A stretch of DNA of 64,000 bases from positions 121,357 through 185,356 of the forward strand of contig NZ_JAHKPM010000029.1 of the NCBI RefSeq assembly GCF_018860525.1. The letters run 5' to 3'. Shown one piece after another: positions 1-9,028 of the stretch. The position numbers and the translations under genes were made by a program. The notes under the pieces were generated by a model. The model was not told the origin of the DNA and did no database searches. It saw nothing but the letters and a program-made list of their open reading frames with translations. How positions within the stretch are numbered: the stretch's first letter is position 1; each line of letters starts with the position of its first letter. The DNA comes from Vibrio hepatarius. Lineage in GTDB: Bacteria > Pseudomonadota > Gammaproteobacteria > Enterobacterales > Vibrionaceae.

Positions 1-105
1 GGAAATTTTAGCCATTCTTAGTTCCAAGGTTGATAGTTTCTTGTTAATAATATTAATGTCAGTTGATGGTTGGGTTCTTTTTTATTCATTTAAAAGGATT
101 TGTGT

Positions 106-1458
106 ATGAAAAAAATAGCCATTTTAATATCTATAATATGTAGCCAAAGTGTACTTGCTAGTGAAAATCCACTAATACCAAACATTTTTTCAGATAATGT
201 TATTATTCCAGCAGAGGGAACAAGTCTTAATGGTGTTGCTGAGATTATTAACTCCCCAAGGTTTTATAAGCCAATCTATAATTTAGGGCATGGATTAGGT
301 TTTGCGTGGGCCGGAAGAGATGGGTTTGATAGGAAACCAGGAATGGGGATTGCTCGTACCTATATTGATGGCTCTACCTATAAACTAGCACCTGATTATA
401 GGAATTATATATACCCTAGTGGGGTCAAGTTCCCTAATCTCTCTCAGAGGCTTACAGTTGATGTAGAAAACATAAACTTCTATACAACTGGTGAGGATTT
501 AATTCTTTATGAAGCTCATTTAACTGATGAGGTTCCTAAGTCCTATGTTAAACAAGTATCCTACAATTGCTCGAGTTCTCAATCAGATACCGCAACTAGT
601 GTTGTCAGGCACGAAGAAACAGCTTCTTGGTCAAAAAGTTCAACTCAAGGGACTTCTAGCGAGGTGGGTATAAAACAAGGGTTTAAGTTTAAGTTTAGAG
701 TACCATTTACTGGGACAGGTGTAGAAAGCAATACAGAGGTAAGCGCTTCATTCGCGAAAAACAATAGTTGGACGGATAGTAATTCAGGTCAAGAAACTAT
801 CGCCTTTGAAACTCGATATGAGACTGAGATCCCACCGAATCATAGAAAATCGGTAAGTGTATTCTTTACCGAGGTGACAGCCAAAATTCCATACACAAAT
901 AAGCTGGTCATGGACTATGATCTCACTTTTAATGGTTTCCTTAGGTATAAGGATAATTTTATAAAAGATATTCCTGACTATTATAATGCGTATGAAAGAC
1001 CGTTATATAATGATTGGAATGGTAACGCGTATAAACCTTATTTAAGTAAAGGTGAAAGTATTAGTTATACTTTTGGGGGCAGTGGTTTATCAGCTAGGGA
1101 AGACATTTTAAGTGAGTATGTAAATGACTTATCTGGAAACAATTATAGTTCACCATGGGATTGGAATAAGTATATTTCCTCGATGGTTAATTCTTTTGAT
1201 TTAACTTGCTCTAAGTTTGAGAATGGTTTAATCGTAGATGTACCTTGTGAGAGTGAGATGCAAGCATGGAGGCAATGGGGTAATCAGCCTTTAGCGGAAG
1301 TATTGCGTCGTCATGTCGTTCAAGAAACAGGTGAGTTTGAAGTTAAGACAGCAGGTCTCTTTCACGTTGTCTCAAGTGAAGCTATTCCTATGACGGAGAG
1401 TGAGATCGCAGCGCAGTGCACTAACAAAGCGCGAGGTATTACAACTCGAAGTCTATAG
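106..1458 (+). CDS. Aerolysin-family pore-forming toxin
   Basis: Secreted beta-pore-forming toxin, 450 residues. The ATG at 106 follows AAGGA by 7 bases; a TTG two codons upstream is less likely. A signal peptide (about residues 1-18, ending SVLA) is followed by segments that match aerolysin by eye: the FYKP...GHGLGFAWAG stretch resembles aerolysin's FIKP...HYLGYAWVGG, the YDLTFNGFLRY strand resembles YDLTLSGFLRW, and a C-terminal WDWN...EVLRR...GEF block is shared. The middle is Ser/Thr-rich, as expected for the insertion loop and long strands. Aerolysin's small N-terminal lobe seems absent: the recognisable match begins near residue 50. A second pore-former of another family lies 2 kb downstream. 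Protease activation of the C-terminal tail is typical of the family but the site cannot be placed here. Confidence 0.85.
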   Translation: MKKIAILISIICSQSVLASENPLIPNIFSDNVIIPAEGTSLNGVAEIINSPRFYKPIYNLGHGLGFAWAGRDGFDRKPGMGIARTYIDGSTYKLAPDYRNYIYPSGVKFPNLSQRLTVDVENINFYTTGEDLILYEAHLTDEVPKSYVKQVSYNCSSSQSDTATSVVRHEETASWSKSSTQGTSSEVGIKQGFKFKFRVPFTGTGVESNTEVSASFAKNNSWTDSNSGQETIAFETRYETEIPPNHRKSVSVFFTEVTAKIPYTNKLVMDYDLTFNGFLRYKDNFIKDIPDYYNAYERPLYNDWNGNAYKPYLSKGESISYTFGGSGLSAREDILSEYVNDLSGNNYSSPWDWNKYISSMVNSFDLTCSKFENGLIVDVPCESEMQAWRQWGNQPLAEVLRRHVVQETGEFEVKTAGLFHVVSSEAIPMTESEIAAQCTNKARGITTRSL

Positions 1459-1474
1459 TGCTAATAAGAGAAAG

Positions 1475-1503
1475 CATAGGGCCTCCTCTACAGGGGCCCT
1501 ATG
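1475..1503. terminator. Hairpin between convergent toxin and phosphatase genes
   Basis: A perfect 9-bp stem (CATAGGGCC / GGCCCTATG) with an 11-base loop lies between two convergent genes. There is no strong T-tract on either side, so termination is inferred from position and stem strength. Confidence 0.55.
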
Positions 1504-1551
1504 GAAAACAATCATTTTATTATTAATTAATTGACAGTCTGCTTGAATCGT

Positions 1552-2391
1552 TTATTGACCTTCATTTTTCCAAGCTGTTTTGGCTGCTGCCTCAATGAGT
1601 ATTTCTCGATTTTTTGGCGTTGCTTTGGGTTCAGACTCACCAAAAATAGCGGCAAGCCAATGGCCATCTGTTGGGTTTGGGAAAAGAATGTACTTACTGC
1701 CAAATAAATCTTTGTCTTCTTTCATTTTAGCGATACGCCCTTCCACATCGCCTTTGACATAGTACTTACGCTTAAAATCATTCAGGTTGTCACCAAGGAA
1801 CACAACCACGTTATAGTCCTTTAATATTTCATTTTGGCGTGTTTCTTTATTGGATGTATCCGTTAAGACCGTAAGGTGAGCATCATCTTTCAATGGGAAT
1901 CCCATAGCCAAAATATTTTGCTTGGCTAATTCCCATGTTGGTTCACCCTGGTTACGTGAAGTAACATAAAAGATGTCTACTTTGTTGTTTTTTGCATACT
2001 CAAGAAACTCTTTTGAACCTGGGCTAGGAACCATACCGTTTGTTGGGATCCAATCATCCCAAAGAGGATCCTCAAAGAAATCTTTATTGTTTTGTATTAA
2101 CTTTCCCCAGTATTCAAGTGGAAGTACTAAAGTATCATCAAGATCTGTCACTACAGCTAAAGGCTTATCACCTTTTTTTTGCTCAGTGATCGCTTTGTCA
2201 AGGTGCATTTTGGCTAGGTTAAAACCTTGATAGTAGAGCGCCCTGTATTCTGCTGCTGTCTGCTTCCAAGCTACTGAGTAAGCTAATAAATTATGCTCAT
2301 TGTTATCATTAGCATAAGAATTGCCAGTAAGTAATAAAGTTGTTAGGCAAGTTACGCTTAATGTAATGATACTTTTTATTCTATTTTTCAC
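1552..2391 (-). CDS. Exported 5'-nucleotidase/acid phosphatase, e(P4) family
   Basis: HAD-superfamily class C acid phosphatase of the lipoprotein e(P4) type, 279 residues. These act in the cell envelope, dephosphorylating nucleotides such as NMN or AMP. The AYSVAWKQTAAEY N-terminal block, the catalytic DLDDT motif near residues 84-88, a TSR motif II and the GDNLNDF motif are all visible. The start is GTG with GGAG six bases upstream. The signal peptide ends NSYA and has no lipobox cysteine, unlike Haemophilus e(P4), so the protein is probably soluble in the periplasm or secreted. It is convergent with the aerolysin-like gene. Confidence 0.88.
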   Translation of the reverse strand: MKNRIKSIITLSVTCLTTLLLTGNSYANDNNEHNLLAYSVAWKQTAAEYRALYYQGFNLAKMHLDKAITEQKKGDKPLAVVTDLDDTLVLPLEYWGKLIQNNKDFFEDPLWDDWIPTNGMVPSPGSKEFLEYAKNNKVDIFYVTSRNQGEPTWELAKQNILAMGFPLKDDAHLTVLTDTSNKETRQNEILKDYNVVVFLGDNLNDFKRKYYVKGDVEGRIAKMKEDKDLFGSKYILFPNPTDGHWLAAIFGESEPKATPKNREILIEAAAKTAWKNEGQ

Positions 2392-3277
2392 TGTCTACTC
2401 CAATCCCTTTGTGATGAGCTATTCAAATGGTTTTGATGTATAACTCAAAAATTTCCTATCGTTACATTAAAATAAAACAAATGGAAATAATATAATTCAG
2501 TATTGAATTTTTGTTTGCAAATATGAAAATGAATTGTCTTTTTATGGTTTGCTCGTTCATCGTTAATGTGTGAAACATAACGCTTACTTGAACAATCTGT
2601 TCATAGCCTGACAAATCATTTTTAATGATGGTTCCATGCAAGTGTGGACTAAAAAACTCTGCAATAACTACACTTGATGAGAACTTTGAGGTGCCAGACG
2701 GAACATCAATCCGACAAGTTGAAGTTTGGACCTAAAGTTGTATGAGTTCATTTTGAACTAGTGAACGTGAAGTGTTTTCTGTCCAAATAATATTATATTT
2801 GAGTTACTGTTATAAATTATATTTATATTTTCCATATAATTATAATGATATTTTTAGTTATGTGATTTTTAAAAATTATCCTTATTAATTAAATTAATAA
2901 TGCATTTTTTTTATAAAAATAATAATAATTAAAGCTTTTACTCTACCATGGTTATTCTACAAAGAATATTAGATATTACCAACTATTAATAGTTTTGTGA
3001 CATGCGGTTAAATTGATAATTATTCTTCTTCTCAACTTGTATTGATAGATGTATTTATATCTGTGTCGGGATTATTGTGTGACTACATGATTTTATCCCA
3101 GAAAACCATGGATGAATAGGCGCTAATTTTCATATAAAACAATTGCTTGATTTTTATGATGTGAGTTAAATCTAGCGTTCTATAGCCGTCATTGCTAATT
3201 ATATAATTTAGTATTATATGAAAGCGAATGAGATCTATTAAAGGTAGGACCTGAATGATAAATTTGTAGAGGTTTTT
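2392..3277. other. Long AT-rich intergenic region upstream of cytolysin
   Basis: About 890 bases between the divergent phosphatase and cytolysin genes. It is very AT-rich, especially 2780-2960, and should hold both promoters and any toxin regulation. The only coding-like patch is the short frame at 2625-2735. No repeat or RNA gene was recognised. Confidence 0.6.
2625..2735 (+). pseudogene. Possible short gene remnant with lectin-like strand pattern
   Basis: A 36-codon open frame containing FEVPDGTSIRQVEVWT before a stop. The alternating strand pattern resembles jacalin/beta-prism repeats, the type of domain that ends Vibrio cholerae cytolysin but is missing from the adjacent cytolysin. There is no ribosome-binding site and no continuation in any frame. 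This is weak and may be chance. Confidence 0.2.
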
Positions 3278-5197
3278 ATGGTATTAAACAAAAAAAAGAC
3301 ACTTATTGCTATTGCTATTGCTTCATGTATGGCATGGAATACGGCTAATGCGACGATAAATGAGCCCCAAGGCGTATCAGTTCAAATATTAAGTGGCTTA
3401 CAGAATAGTAGCCAAGTAGCCTATATTAATGCGAGCTATTGGCTAAACGGAGAAGTTGAGCCACCATCGATGACGACCATCAGAGATAATGTTTTAAAGT
3501 TAGAACGACGTTATCTAATTGACTTCACTGCAATTGAAGACCCATCTCAAAAAGAAGAAGCAAAAAAGCTTCTCAGTAATAAAACTGGACTATCATTTAC
3601 TAGCGATTTTTTGGTTATTACACCACACAAAGGAGAGTTACTGTATACTCCACTAGTCGATGAAAACGATCCTAACAAGTTTGAACTAGAGACCCCTCTA
3701 ATCTCCGAACTTCGAGACGGCAGTGAAAGTGTCAACTCTGATGCAAGTACTCTTCCTCATGTTGCATTCTATTTGAGGGTGAATCGTCCAATTACTGACC
3801 AAGAGTGTACCTTTGATACATCACTCAACTTTGAAAATAAGGGTCAAAGAGTTTTTTGTGATAACGCCAATATGTCTCTTATTTACCGGGTTATTTTGGA
3901 GCGTTCTCTATCCTTTGGTAAGTCTGGTTCTGCAACTCCTGATGCAAAAATTGTTCGTATTAGTTTAGATAACGATACATCAGGCGTTGGTATCCATCTT
4001 AATGAAAATCTTGATCATAAGCTTTCTCATATCGACCTCGAAGCCGATAATGCTGCATTTGCAGGAGCTGTTGTCACGAGTATCTTGAGCCCGATTATCG
4101 GTGCCGGTTCTATTGGTGCTCTTAGTGCATCAGGCGCCGACTACAATAGTTATGATGGGTATGTGACTGATTGGGCAACGGATGCCATAGCCCAAGATTA
4201 TGAATTTGCTTTTAGTGCTTCAAATGATAAAGCGGCAATTTTGAGAACCGTCCCAAGAACAAACCTTAATGCAAAATATAGTTCTACAGAGGTATCTGGG
4301 TTTGAGCTCGGGGTGAGCGCAGGCGGAGACCTTGGCCCTGATGGTCCTAAAGCATCATTGGGCGCCAGTGCTAGTTATAGCCAGCAGCTTCGATTCACGT
4401 TCGACACACAGGATTACCGTGTTGAAAGGATAGGGACCGATGCACAGAATATTCGATTTAAATGGGTACGTGATCAGTTTGATACTGCTGAGTCAATGAT
4501 GAACCGTTCGACAGATGCTCTATGGGCTAATGTTTATCCATTGGATACCAGCAGGATAAGTCCTATCAGCTACACAGGTTTTGTTCCGAAAATGGAAGTC
4601 ATCTATACAGCAGACCCGAGTGTGACAGGTAAAACTGAATTTACTATTGATTCTTCGGTGAATATCCGACCTATCTATAATGGTACCTATAAACACTTTG
4701 TAACAAACCATTCATATCATGGTTTTGAGAACGATGGCCGTCGCCGAGTTAATAAGAGTGTCTCGTTTGAAGTGGATTGGAATCACCCTGTGTTCACCGG
4801 TGGTAGGCCTGTTAATCTGCAACTAGGTGGTTTTAACAACCGCTGTATTGGTGTTAGCAAGGATGGCAGTATTGTGCCTGAGACATGTGATTCTACCAAA
4901 GATACGCAATCTTTCATCTTTGATAAATCAGGGCAATATATGAGTGTAAATGATGTGACCATGTGCCTAGATGGCGAGTCATTAGACAAGCTCCAAACAT
5001 GTAGCCAAAACCTGAGTCAACGTTGGACTTGGAAAGATAACAGCAATCACTTGGTCAATGGTCTTAATAACCAGAATTTAGGCCATGATAAATCAACGGG
5101 TCAGTTAGGCTTGTATTCGCAAGAAACAGATAGTGCTCAAATCAGCCTTCGTACAATCACGACTTATGCTGATGTCTTTACTGCTGACGCTCAGTAG
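3278..5197 (+). CDS. Leukocidin-family cytolysin/hemolysin (VCC/VVH-like)
   Basis: Secreted oligomeric beta-barrel toxin, 639 residues, ATG preceded by AGAGG. In order: signal peptide (1-26, ending ATANA-like), a pro-domain of about 100 residues, the leukocidin-type core with a Gly/Ala/Ser-rich membrane-inserting stem (about 265-295) and rim, then a ricin-like beta-trefoil lectin domain (about 500-635) with paired cysteines (NRCIG, ETCDS, MCLDG, QTCSQ). V. cholerae cytolysin is longer because it adds a beta-prism lectin domain; here the protein ends after the trefoil, as in V. vulnificus and Aeromonas hemolysins. A strong terminator follows. The N-terminal pro-region implies proteolytic activation after secretion. 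Confidence 0.9.
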   Translation: MVLNKKKTLIAIAIASCMAWNTANATINEPQGVSVQILSGLQNSSQVAYINASYWLNGEVEPPSMTTIRDNVLKLERRYLIDFTAIEDPSQKEEAKKLLSNKTGLSFTSDFLVITPHKGELLYTPLVDENDPNKFELETPLISELRDGSESVNSDASTLPHVAFYLRVNRPITDQECTFDTSLNFENKGQRVFCDNANMSLIYRVILERSLSFGKSGSATPDAKIVRISLDNDTSGVGIHLNENLDHKLSHIDLEADNAAFAGAVVTSILSPIIGAGSIGALSASGADYNSYDGYVTDWATDAIAQDYEFAFSASNDKAAILRTVPRTNLNAKYSSTEVSGFELGVSAGGDLGPDGPKASLGASASYSQQLRFTFDTQDYRVERIGTDAQNIRFKWVRDQFDTAESMMNRSTDALWANVYPLDTSRISPISYTGFVPKMEVIYTADPSVTGKTEFTIDSSVNIRPIYNGTYKHFVTNHSYHGFENDGRRRVNKSVSFEVDWNHPVFTGGRPVNLQLGGFNNRCIGVSKDGSIVPETCDSTKDTQSFIFDKSGQYMSVNDVTMCLDGESLDKLQTCSQNLSQRWTWKDNSNHLVNGLNNQNLGHDKSTGQLGLYSQETDSAQISLRTITTYADVFTADAQ

Positions 5198-5263
5198 CTT
5201 GCTTAGTGTTTTAGTCGTCGATAGCGTGTAAAATAAGGCCATTATACTTTTTATTTTTATCTC

Positions 5264-5296
5264 AAGGGCACACTTACATTAAGTGTGCCCTTTTTT
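5264..5296 (+). terminator. Rho-independent terminator after cytolysin
   Basis: A 12-bp stem (AAGGGCACACTT with its complement) and 5-base loop run directly into a T-tract; 67 bases after the cytolysin stop codon. Confidence 0.9.
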
Positions 5297-5368
5297 ATTA
5301 TTAGCTTGAATTTCTCAAAAATATATGCAATTGATGTCTCATTCTTTAAATAAGAGGGAATTTTTCCT

Positions 5369-6214
5369 ATGGTTTGTCCGCATAATAATTTTAGAGAAAT
5401 GGAAAAAGACATTCATACTGATTTCAAAGACGACATGTCGTATGGGGATTATCTAAAATTAAATCAAATCCTTTCAGCACAAACACCACTATCTGACCAA
5501 CACGATGAAATGCTGTTTATTATTATCCATCAATCCAGTGAATTGTGGCTCAAGCTTGCTGGTCATGAGTTGTCGGAAGCGATAGAAAACCTTAAACAGG
5601 GAGATTTTGGCCATGCATCTAAAGTAATTTCTCGTGTTAAACAAATCTTTAATCAGCTTACCCAATCTTGGTCTATTCTTTCCACCCTAACCCCAGTGGA
5701 TTATCTTAAGTTTAGGGACGCTTTGGGCCATTCTTCAGGTTTTCAGTCTTGTGGCTATCGAAAACTCGAATTTTTGTTAGGTAACAAGAATCGAGAATTA
5801 CTGAAAGTTCATGAAAATAACGCTCAAGCGTATCAAGAATTAAAGGCAGTGCTCGAAACGCCTAGTTTGTATGACGTGACCTTGTCAATACTTGCCCAGC
5901 AAGGGTTAGAGGTAGACAAGAGCCAACTATTAAGAGATGTGAGCTTACCTTATGAAAAAAACGGCTCAGTACTCAATGCATGGCTTACAGTTTATCGTGA
6001 TGCAGATAAATACTTCGAATTGTACGAATTAGCGGAAAAACTGGTGGATATTGAAGATAGTTTTCAGCAATGGCGATTTAAGCATATGTATACGGTGCAA
6101 CGTATCATTGGTCATAAACGAGGTACCGGAGGCTCATCTGGAGTGGCATTTTTAAAAAAAGCACTCGATATAAGTTTTTTTCCTGAACTGTTTGAATTAC
6201 GTACTCAACTTTAA
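5369..6214 (+). CDS. kynA: Tryptophan 2,3-dioxygenase
   Basis: Haem enzyme that opens the indole ring of L-tryptophan to N-formylkynurenine, the first step of the kynurenine pathway. The 281-residue length is normal for the bacterial family. Diagnostic segments include YGDYLKL, the HQSSELWLKL helix near residues 50-60 (the family's substrate and haem pocket), FRDALGHSSGFQS and RFKHMYTVQRIIGHKRGTGG, whose first histidine is the proximal haem ligand in the family. The ATG at 5369 follows GAGGGA. It is 18 bases upstream of the kynureninase-like gene, so the two are probably co-transcribed. Confidence 0.95.
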   Translation: MVCPHNNFREMEKDIHTDFKDDMSYGDYLKLNQILSAQTPLSDQHDEMLFIIIHQSSELWLKLAGHELSEAIENLKQGDFGHASKVISRVKQIFNQLTQSWSILSTLTPVDYLKFRDALGHSSGFQSCGYRKLEFLLGNKNRELLKVHENNAQAYQELKAVLETPSLYDVTLSILAQQGLEVDKSQLLRDVSLPYEKNGSVLNAWLTVYRDADKYFELYELAEKLVDIEDSFQQWRFKHMYTVQRIIGHKRGTGGSSGVAFLKKALDISFFPELFELRTQL

Positions 6215-6232
6215 GCGAAACAGGATCAAAGA

Positions 6233-7411
6233 ATGGATATTGCTAAAGATTTACAGCAGCATTACCGAGAATTTGATGTTGCCGAGCGCATTTTGCTGTC
6301 TGGACACTCTCATCAGGCATGGCCAGATGTGGCAAAGCAGGGTGTGTTAGATTGCTTCAACGACGCAGCTAAACACATTGATGATAAATGGGAATTAGCG
6401 TTTGAAAAAGCAGAGAGAGTTAGAGCATTCTATCGTTTAACTATGCATGAGCCAAATGGGCAAGTTGTTCTGGGACAGTCAACTCATGAGCTTATTCTTA
6501 GGTTCTTATCTGATCTCAATTGTTTCAAAGCGAAGAAAAATACACAGATAAAAATAGTGACCACAGATGGTGAATTTCATTCAATACGTCGTCAACTAGA
6601 ACGGCTTAAAGAGCTAAATATTCATATAGAAGTTGTTCCTACTCAGCCATCAGACAGCTTAGTTGAACGTATTATAGAAAAATTGGATCGTTCTACAGAC
6701 GCAGTGATGCTATCGGCAGTCTTCTTCGCAACGAGTCAAATATTCAAAAAAGTTGGTCAAGTTGCCAGTGCGGCAAAGTCACTTTCTATTCCATGCTTAG
6801 TCGATGTCTACCATGCAACTAACGTGATTGAGTTAGATCTCGCTAACTGGCAGCTGCAACACGCGTTTATTGTTGGTGGTGGTTATAAATATTGCCAAGT
6901 AGGGGAGGGTAATTGTTTTATGCGTATTCCCCGAGGTTACAATGGTTCGCCAATTATCACAGGATGGTTTGCTGAGTTTGAATCTTTAAACCAAAAGGCC
7001 CATCAAGTGAGTTATGGCAAAGGGCAAGGCGCATTTGCCGGTTCAACTTATGATCCTACCAGCCATTACCGTGCTGCTGCTGTATTTGAGTTTTTTGACC
7101 AGCAGGATTTATCCGTAGCAAGACTTGCAAAACTCAATCGGCAACAGATCACTAGGTTATGGCAAGGTATTGAAAGTCTAAATCTTGCGAACAAGGTTTT
7201 AGCGTTTCCGCGACATAATATTCAAGATAATGCCGGTTTTCTGTCTTTAACTACACCAAAAGCAGCTGAATGGGTAAAACGGCTTAAGGCTAGAGGGATC
7301 CAAACCGATAGTCGGGGAGACCAGCTGAGGTTGGGCCCTGCACCTTACGTATCAAATGAACAAATCGATAATGCGTTGAACGAGATAGAGCAAGTTGCAG
7401 GGCACTTTTAG
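6233..7411 (+). CDS. kynU: Kynureninase-like PLP-dependent enzyme (class V aminotransferase fold)
   Basis: Fold-type I PLP enzyme of 392 residues. The likely PLP-binding lysine is K219 in GGGYKYCQVGEGN, preceded by the VDVYHAT segment that holds the cofactor aspartate. Position directly behind kynA suggests cleavage of kynurenine to anthranilate and alanine. It is slightly shorter than classical kynureninases and only moderately like them by eye, so a related class V desulfurase/aminotransferase role remains possible. No kynurenine formamidase gene lies in this window. Confidence 0.8.
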   Translation: MDIAKDLQQHYREFDVAERILLSGHSHQAWPDVAKQGVLDCFNDAAKHIDDKWELAFEKAERVRAFYRLTMHEPNGQVVLGQSTHELILRFLSDLNCFKAKKNTQIKIVTTDGEFHSIRRQLERLKELNIHIEVVPTQPSDSLVERIIEKLDRSTDAVMLSAVFFATSQIFKKVGQVASAAKSLSIPCLVDVYHATNVIELDLANWQLQHAFIVGGGYKYCQVGEGNCFMRIPRGYNGSPIITGWFAEFESLNQKAHQVSYGKGQGAFAGSTYDPTSHYRAAAVFEFFDQQDLSVARLAKLNRQQITRLWQGIESLNLANKVLAFPRHNIQDNAGFLSLTTPKAAEWVKRLKARGIQTDSRGDQLRLGPAPYVSNEQIDNALNEIEQVAGHF

Positions 7412-7749
7412 TTAAATACATCAGGGGATCTTTTTAGGACACACGTACTATCGTGTGTCCTCGCATTATTAATTATACATCGGTAGATCAAGCTAATTTT
7501 TAGACTAACTCAAGGCTTGGTATCAACTGTAAAAACAAGTGTAGTGTATCAACATTGAGCTCTAATGGGCTTAAAGTATGTCATTGAAATTTTTGTATGA
7601 CCAATGAATCAATTGGATTGAATTTTTTAACAAATGATTCATTCGGTTAAATAATATGACTATTTTCAATAATTTTCAGGAGTAGTATTGTGCTTTTAGA
7701 TTAAGTAGTTGGGATAGTGGGTTGTTATTTGTTAAGGAGTATTCATTTT
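7412..7749. other. Intergenic region with hairpin at 7436-7461
   Basis: The stretch holds a perfect 10-bp hairpin (AGGACACACG / CGTGTGTCCT) 25 bases after the kynU-like stop, presumably its terminator although a downstream T-tract is lacking. The remainder is AT-rich and contains no recognisable gene. AAGGAG at 7734-7739 is the ribosome-binding site of the next gene. Confidence 0.6.
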
Positions 7750-8844
7750 ATGACATTCATAAATTCAACCACTATTCGAACCAATCTCAATATGAAGGTG
7801 ACCAGCGCCCAAATTGATAAATTTGAGCACCTCAGCAATATAAAACGAACTCGTAATTTACTATCTAAAGAGGCTGCTCAATATGAGAATATTTTTAAGG
7901 CGATGTCTCACTATAAAGGTGGTAATTCGCATAAGTTAGAGCGTATTAAAGTCACGATTGCGGGTAAAGAAAATGCGGAAATGGTGGAAAGGAAAAAACA
8001 AGAATTTAACCATTTTGTAAATAATCGTTGGGGAGGGCAGGTGCGAGTCGTTAACTCAAGTAAAGAGTGTTCTGGCAGTAAAGCTGCTATTTGGGAGAGT
8101 AACAATAAACCGGGTACTTTTGGTGTTTACATACCAAATAAAGACAAATATCGTGCTTCTAGCCTTGAAGATGCTCGTATTATTTTAGCTAAGCATGGCA
8201 TAGATAGTCGTATTTCCAATGGCGATGGCATCCGTGTGAATGGTACTAACCTTCCATCGAAAGAAATCAGAAGACTAGAATCATTACATAGTGTGAGTGT
8301 GTTACCCATACGCATTGGAGGAAAGGAGATTGCTTACTTATTTCGTCGCTCAGATCGTCAAAATGAGCCTAATCACAAGGTATTGATTTCTGCTCATGGA
8401 AGCGCTAAGGGAGAGCAGAGAACGTTTGAGAAGCCTGACAATCTTGAGTTAGATTTTGCTTCTACAACGAATAATGTCTTGGTTTCTAATACCATGGCTT
8501 TTGCGGAAAAATTGCAGCAGGGAAAGGTTGTATTTGAAGAAGAATCCCAAATTTATGACTCGTCTAATAGTGAGGCTACTGATTATCGTTTGACGGGGGG
8601 AATTGGAACTATGCCTGAAGATGTAGCTAAGTTTATCGGCAAGATTGATCGCGTAAACGCCAAACATGGATTCGACTTTGTTTTATTAAATAGAGAAGCG
8701 AAAGGCGTTCATTTTTCTGATTTGATTCAGGCCTTAAAAGATTCATGCGGTTCTCAATCGCCGGATCAACTTATCTGCCATTTTTGTCGACCTAAAGACG
8801 AGAGTGCAGGTAAGTTTAATGTAAAGAATAACTACAGGGGCTAA
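7750..8844 (+). CDS. Uncharacterised protein with Stv-like putative adhesin domain
   Basis: A 364-residue protein without signal peptide or membrane segment. The ATG at 7750 follows AAGGAG by 10 bases; an in-frame GTG at 7717 has no such site. The C-terminal half carries a VLISAHGS motif, a YRLTGGIG stretch and a terminal ICHFCRP motif, the arrangement I associate with the Stv putative-adhesin family (AHG near the start, H-x-FCR at the end). The N-terminal half is Lys-rich and not recognised. Stv-domain proteins are mostly uncharacterised, so no function is assigned. It stands alone between two hairpins. Confidence 0.5.
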   Translation: MTFINSTTIRTNLNMKVTSAQIDKFEHLSNIKRTRNLLSKEAAQYENIFKAMSHYKGGNSHKLERIKVTIAGKENAEMVERKKQEFNHFVNNRWGGQVRVVNSSKECSGSKAAIWESNNKPGTFGVYIPNKDKYRASSLEDARIILAKHGIDSRISNGDGIRVNGTNLPSKEIRRLESLHSVSVLPIRIGGKEIAYLFRRSDRQNEPNHKVLISAHGSAKGEQRTFEKPDNLELDFASTTNNVLVSNTMAFAEKLQQGKVVFEEESQIYDSSNSEATDYRLTGGIGTMPEDVAKFIGKIDRVNAKHGFDFVLLNREAKGVHFSDLIQALKDSCGSQSPDQLICHFCRPKDESAGKFNVKNNYRG

Positions 8845-8899
8845 TCGTAAACTTCAGTTTTACAACCCTTCCTAAGAGTTATGGTGATGCTTAACTCAC

Positions 8900-8926
8900 T
8901 TACTGCTCTTCTGTGGAGAGCAGTAA
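8900..8926 (+). terminator. Hairpin after the Stv-like gene
   Basis: Perfect 10-bp stem (TTACTGCTCT / AGAGCAGTAA), 7-base loop, 55 bases after the stop codon. It has no clear T-tract. Confidence 0.5.
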
Positions 8927-9028
8927 AGTCCTGTTAAAGGATTAATATTTAATGTTTATCGATAATTTTTTATTGCTATGTATGTTTTTGATGCTAAGAT
9001 ACCTCCGGCAATTAATAAGGAGACTTTT

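Noticed and set aside
7717..7749. GTG start for the Stv-like gene
   Set aside because: AAGGAG is placed for the ATG at 7750 and lies inside the longer version.
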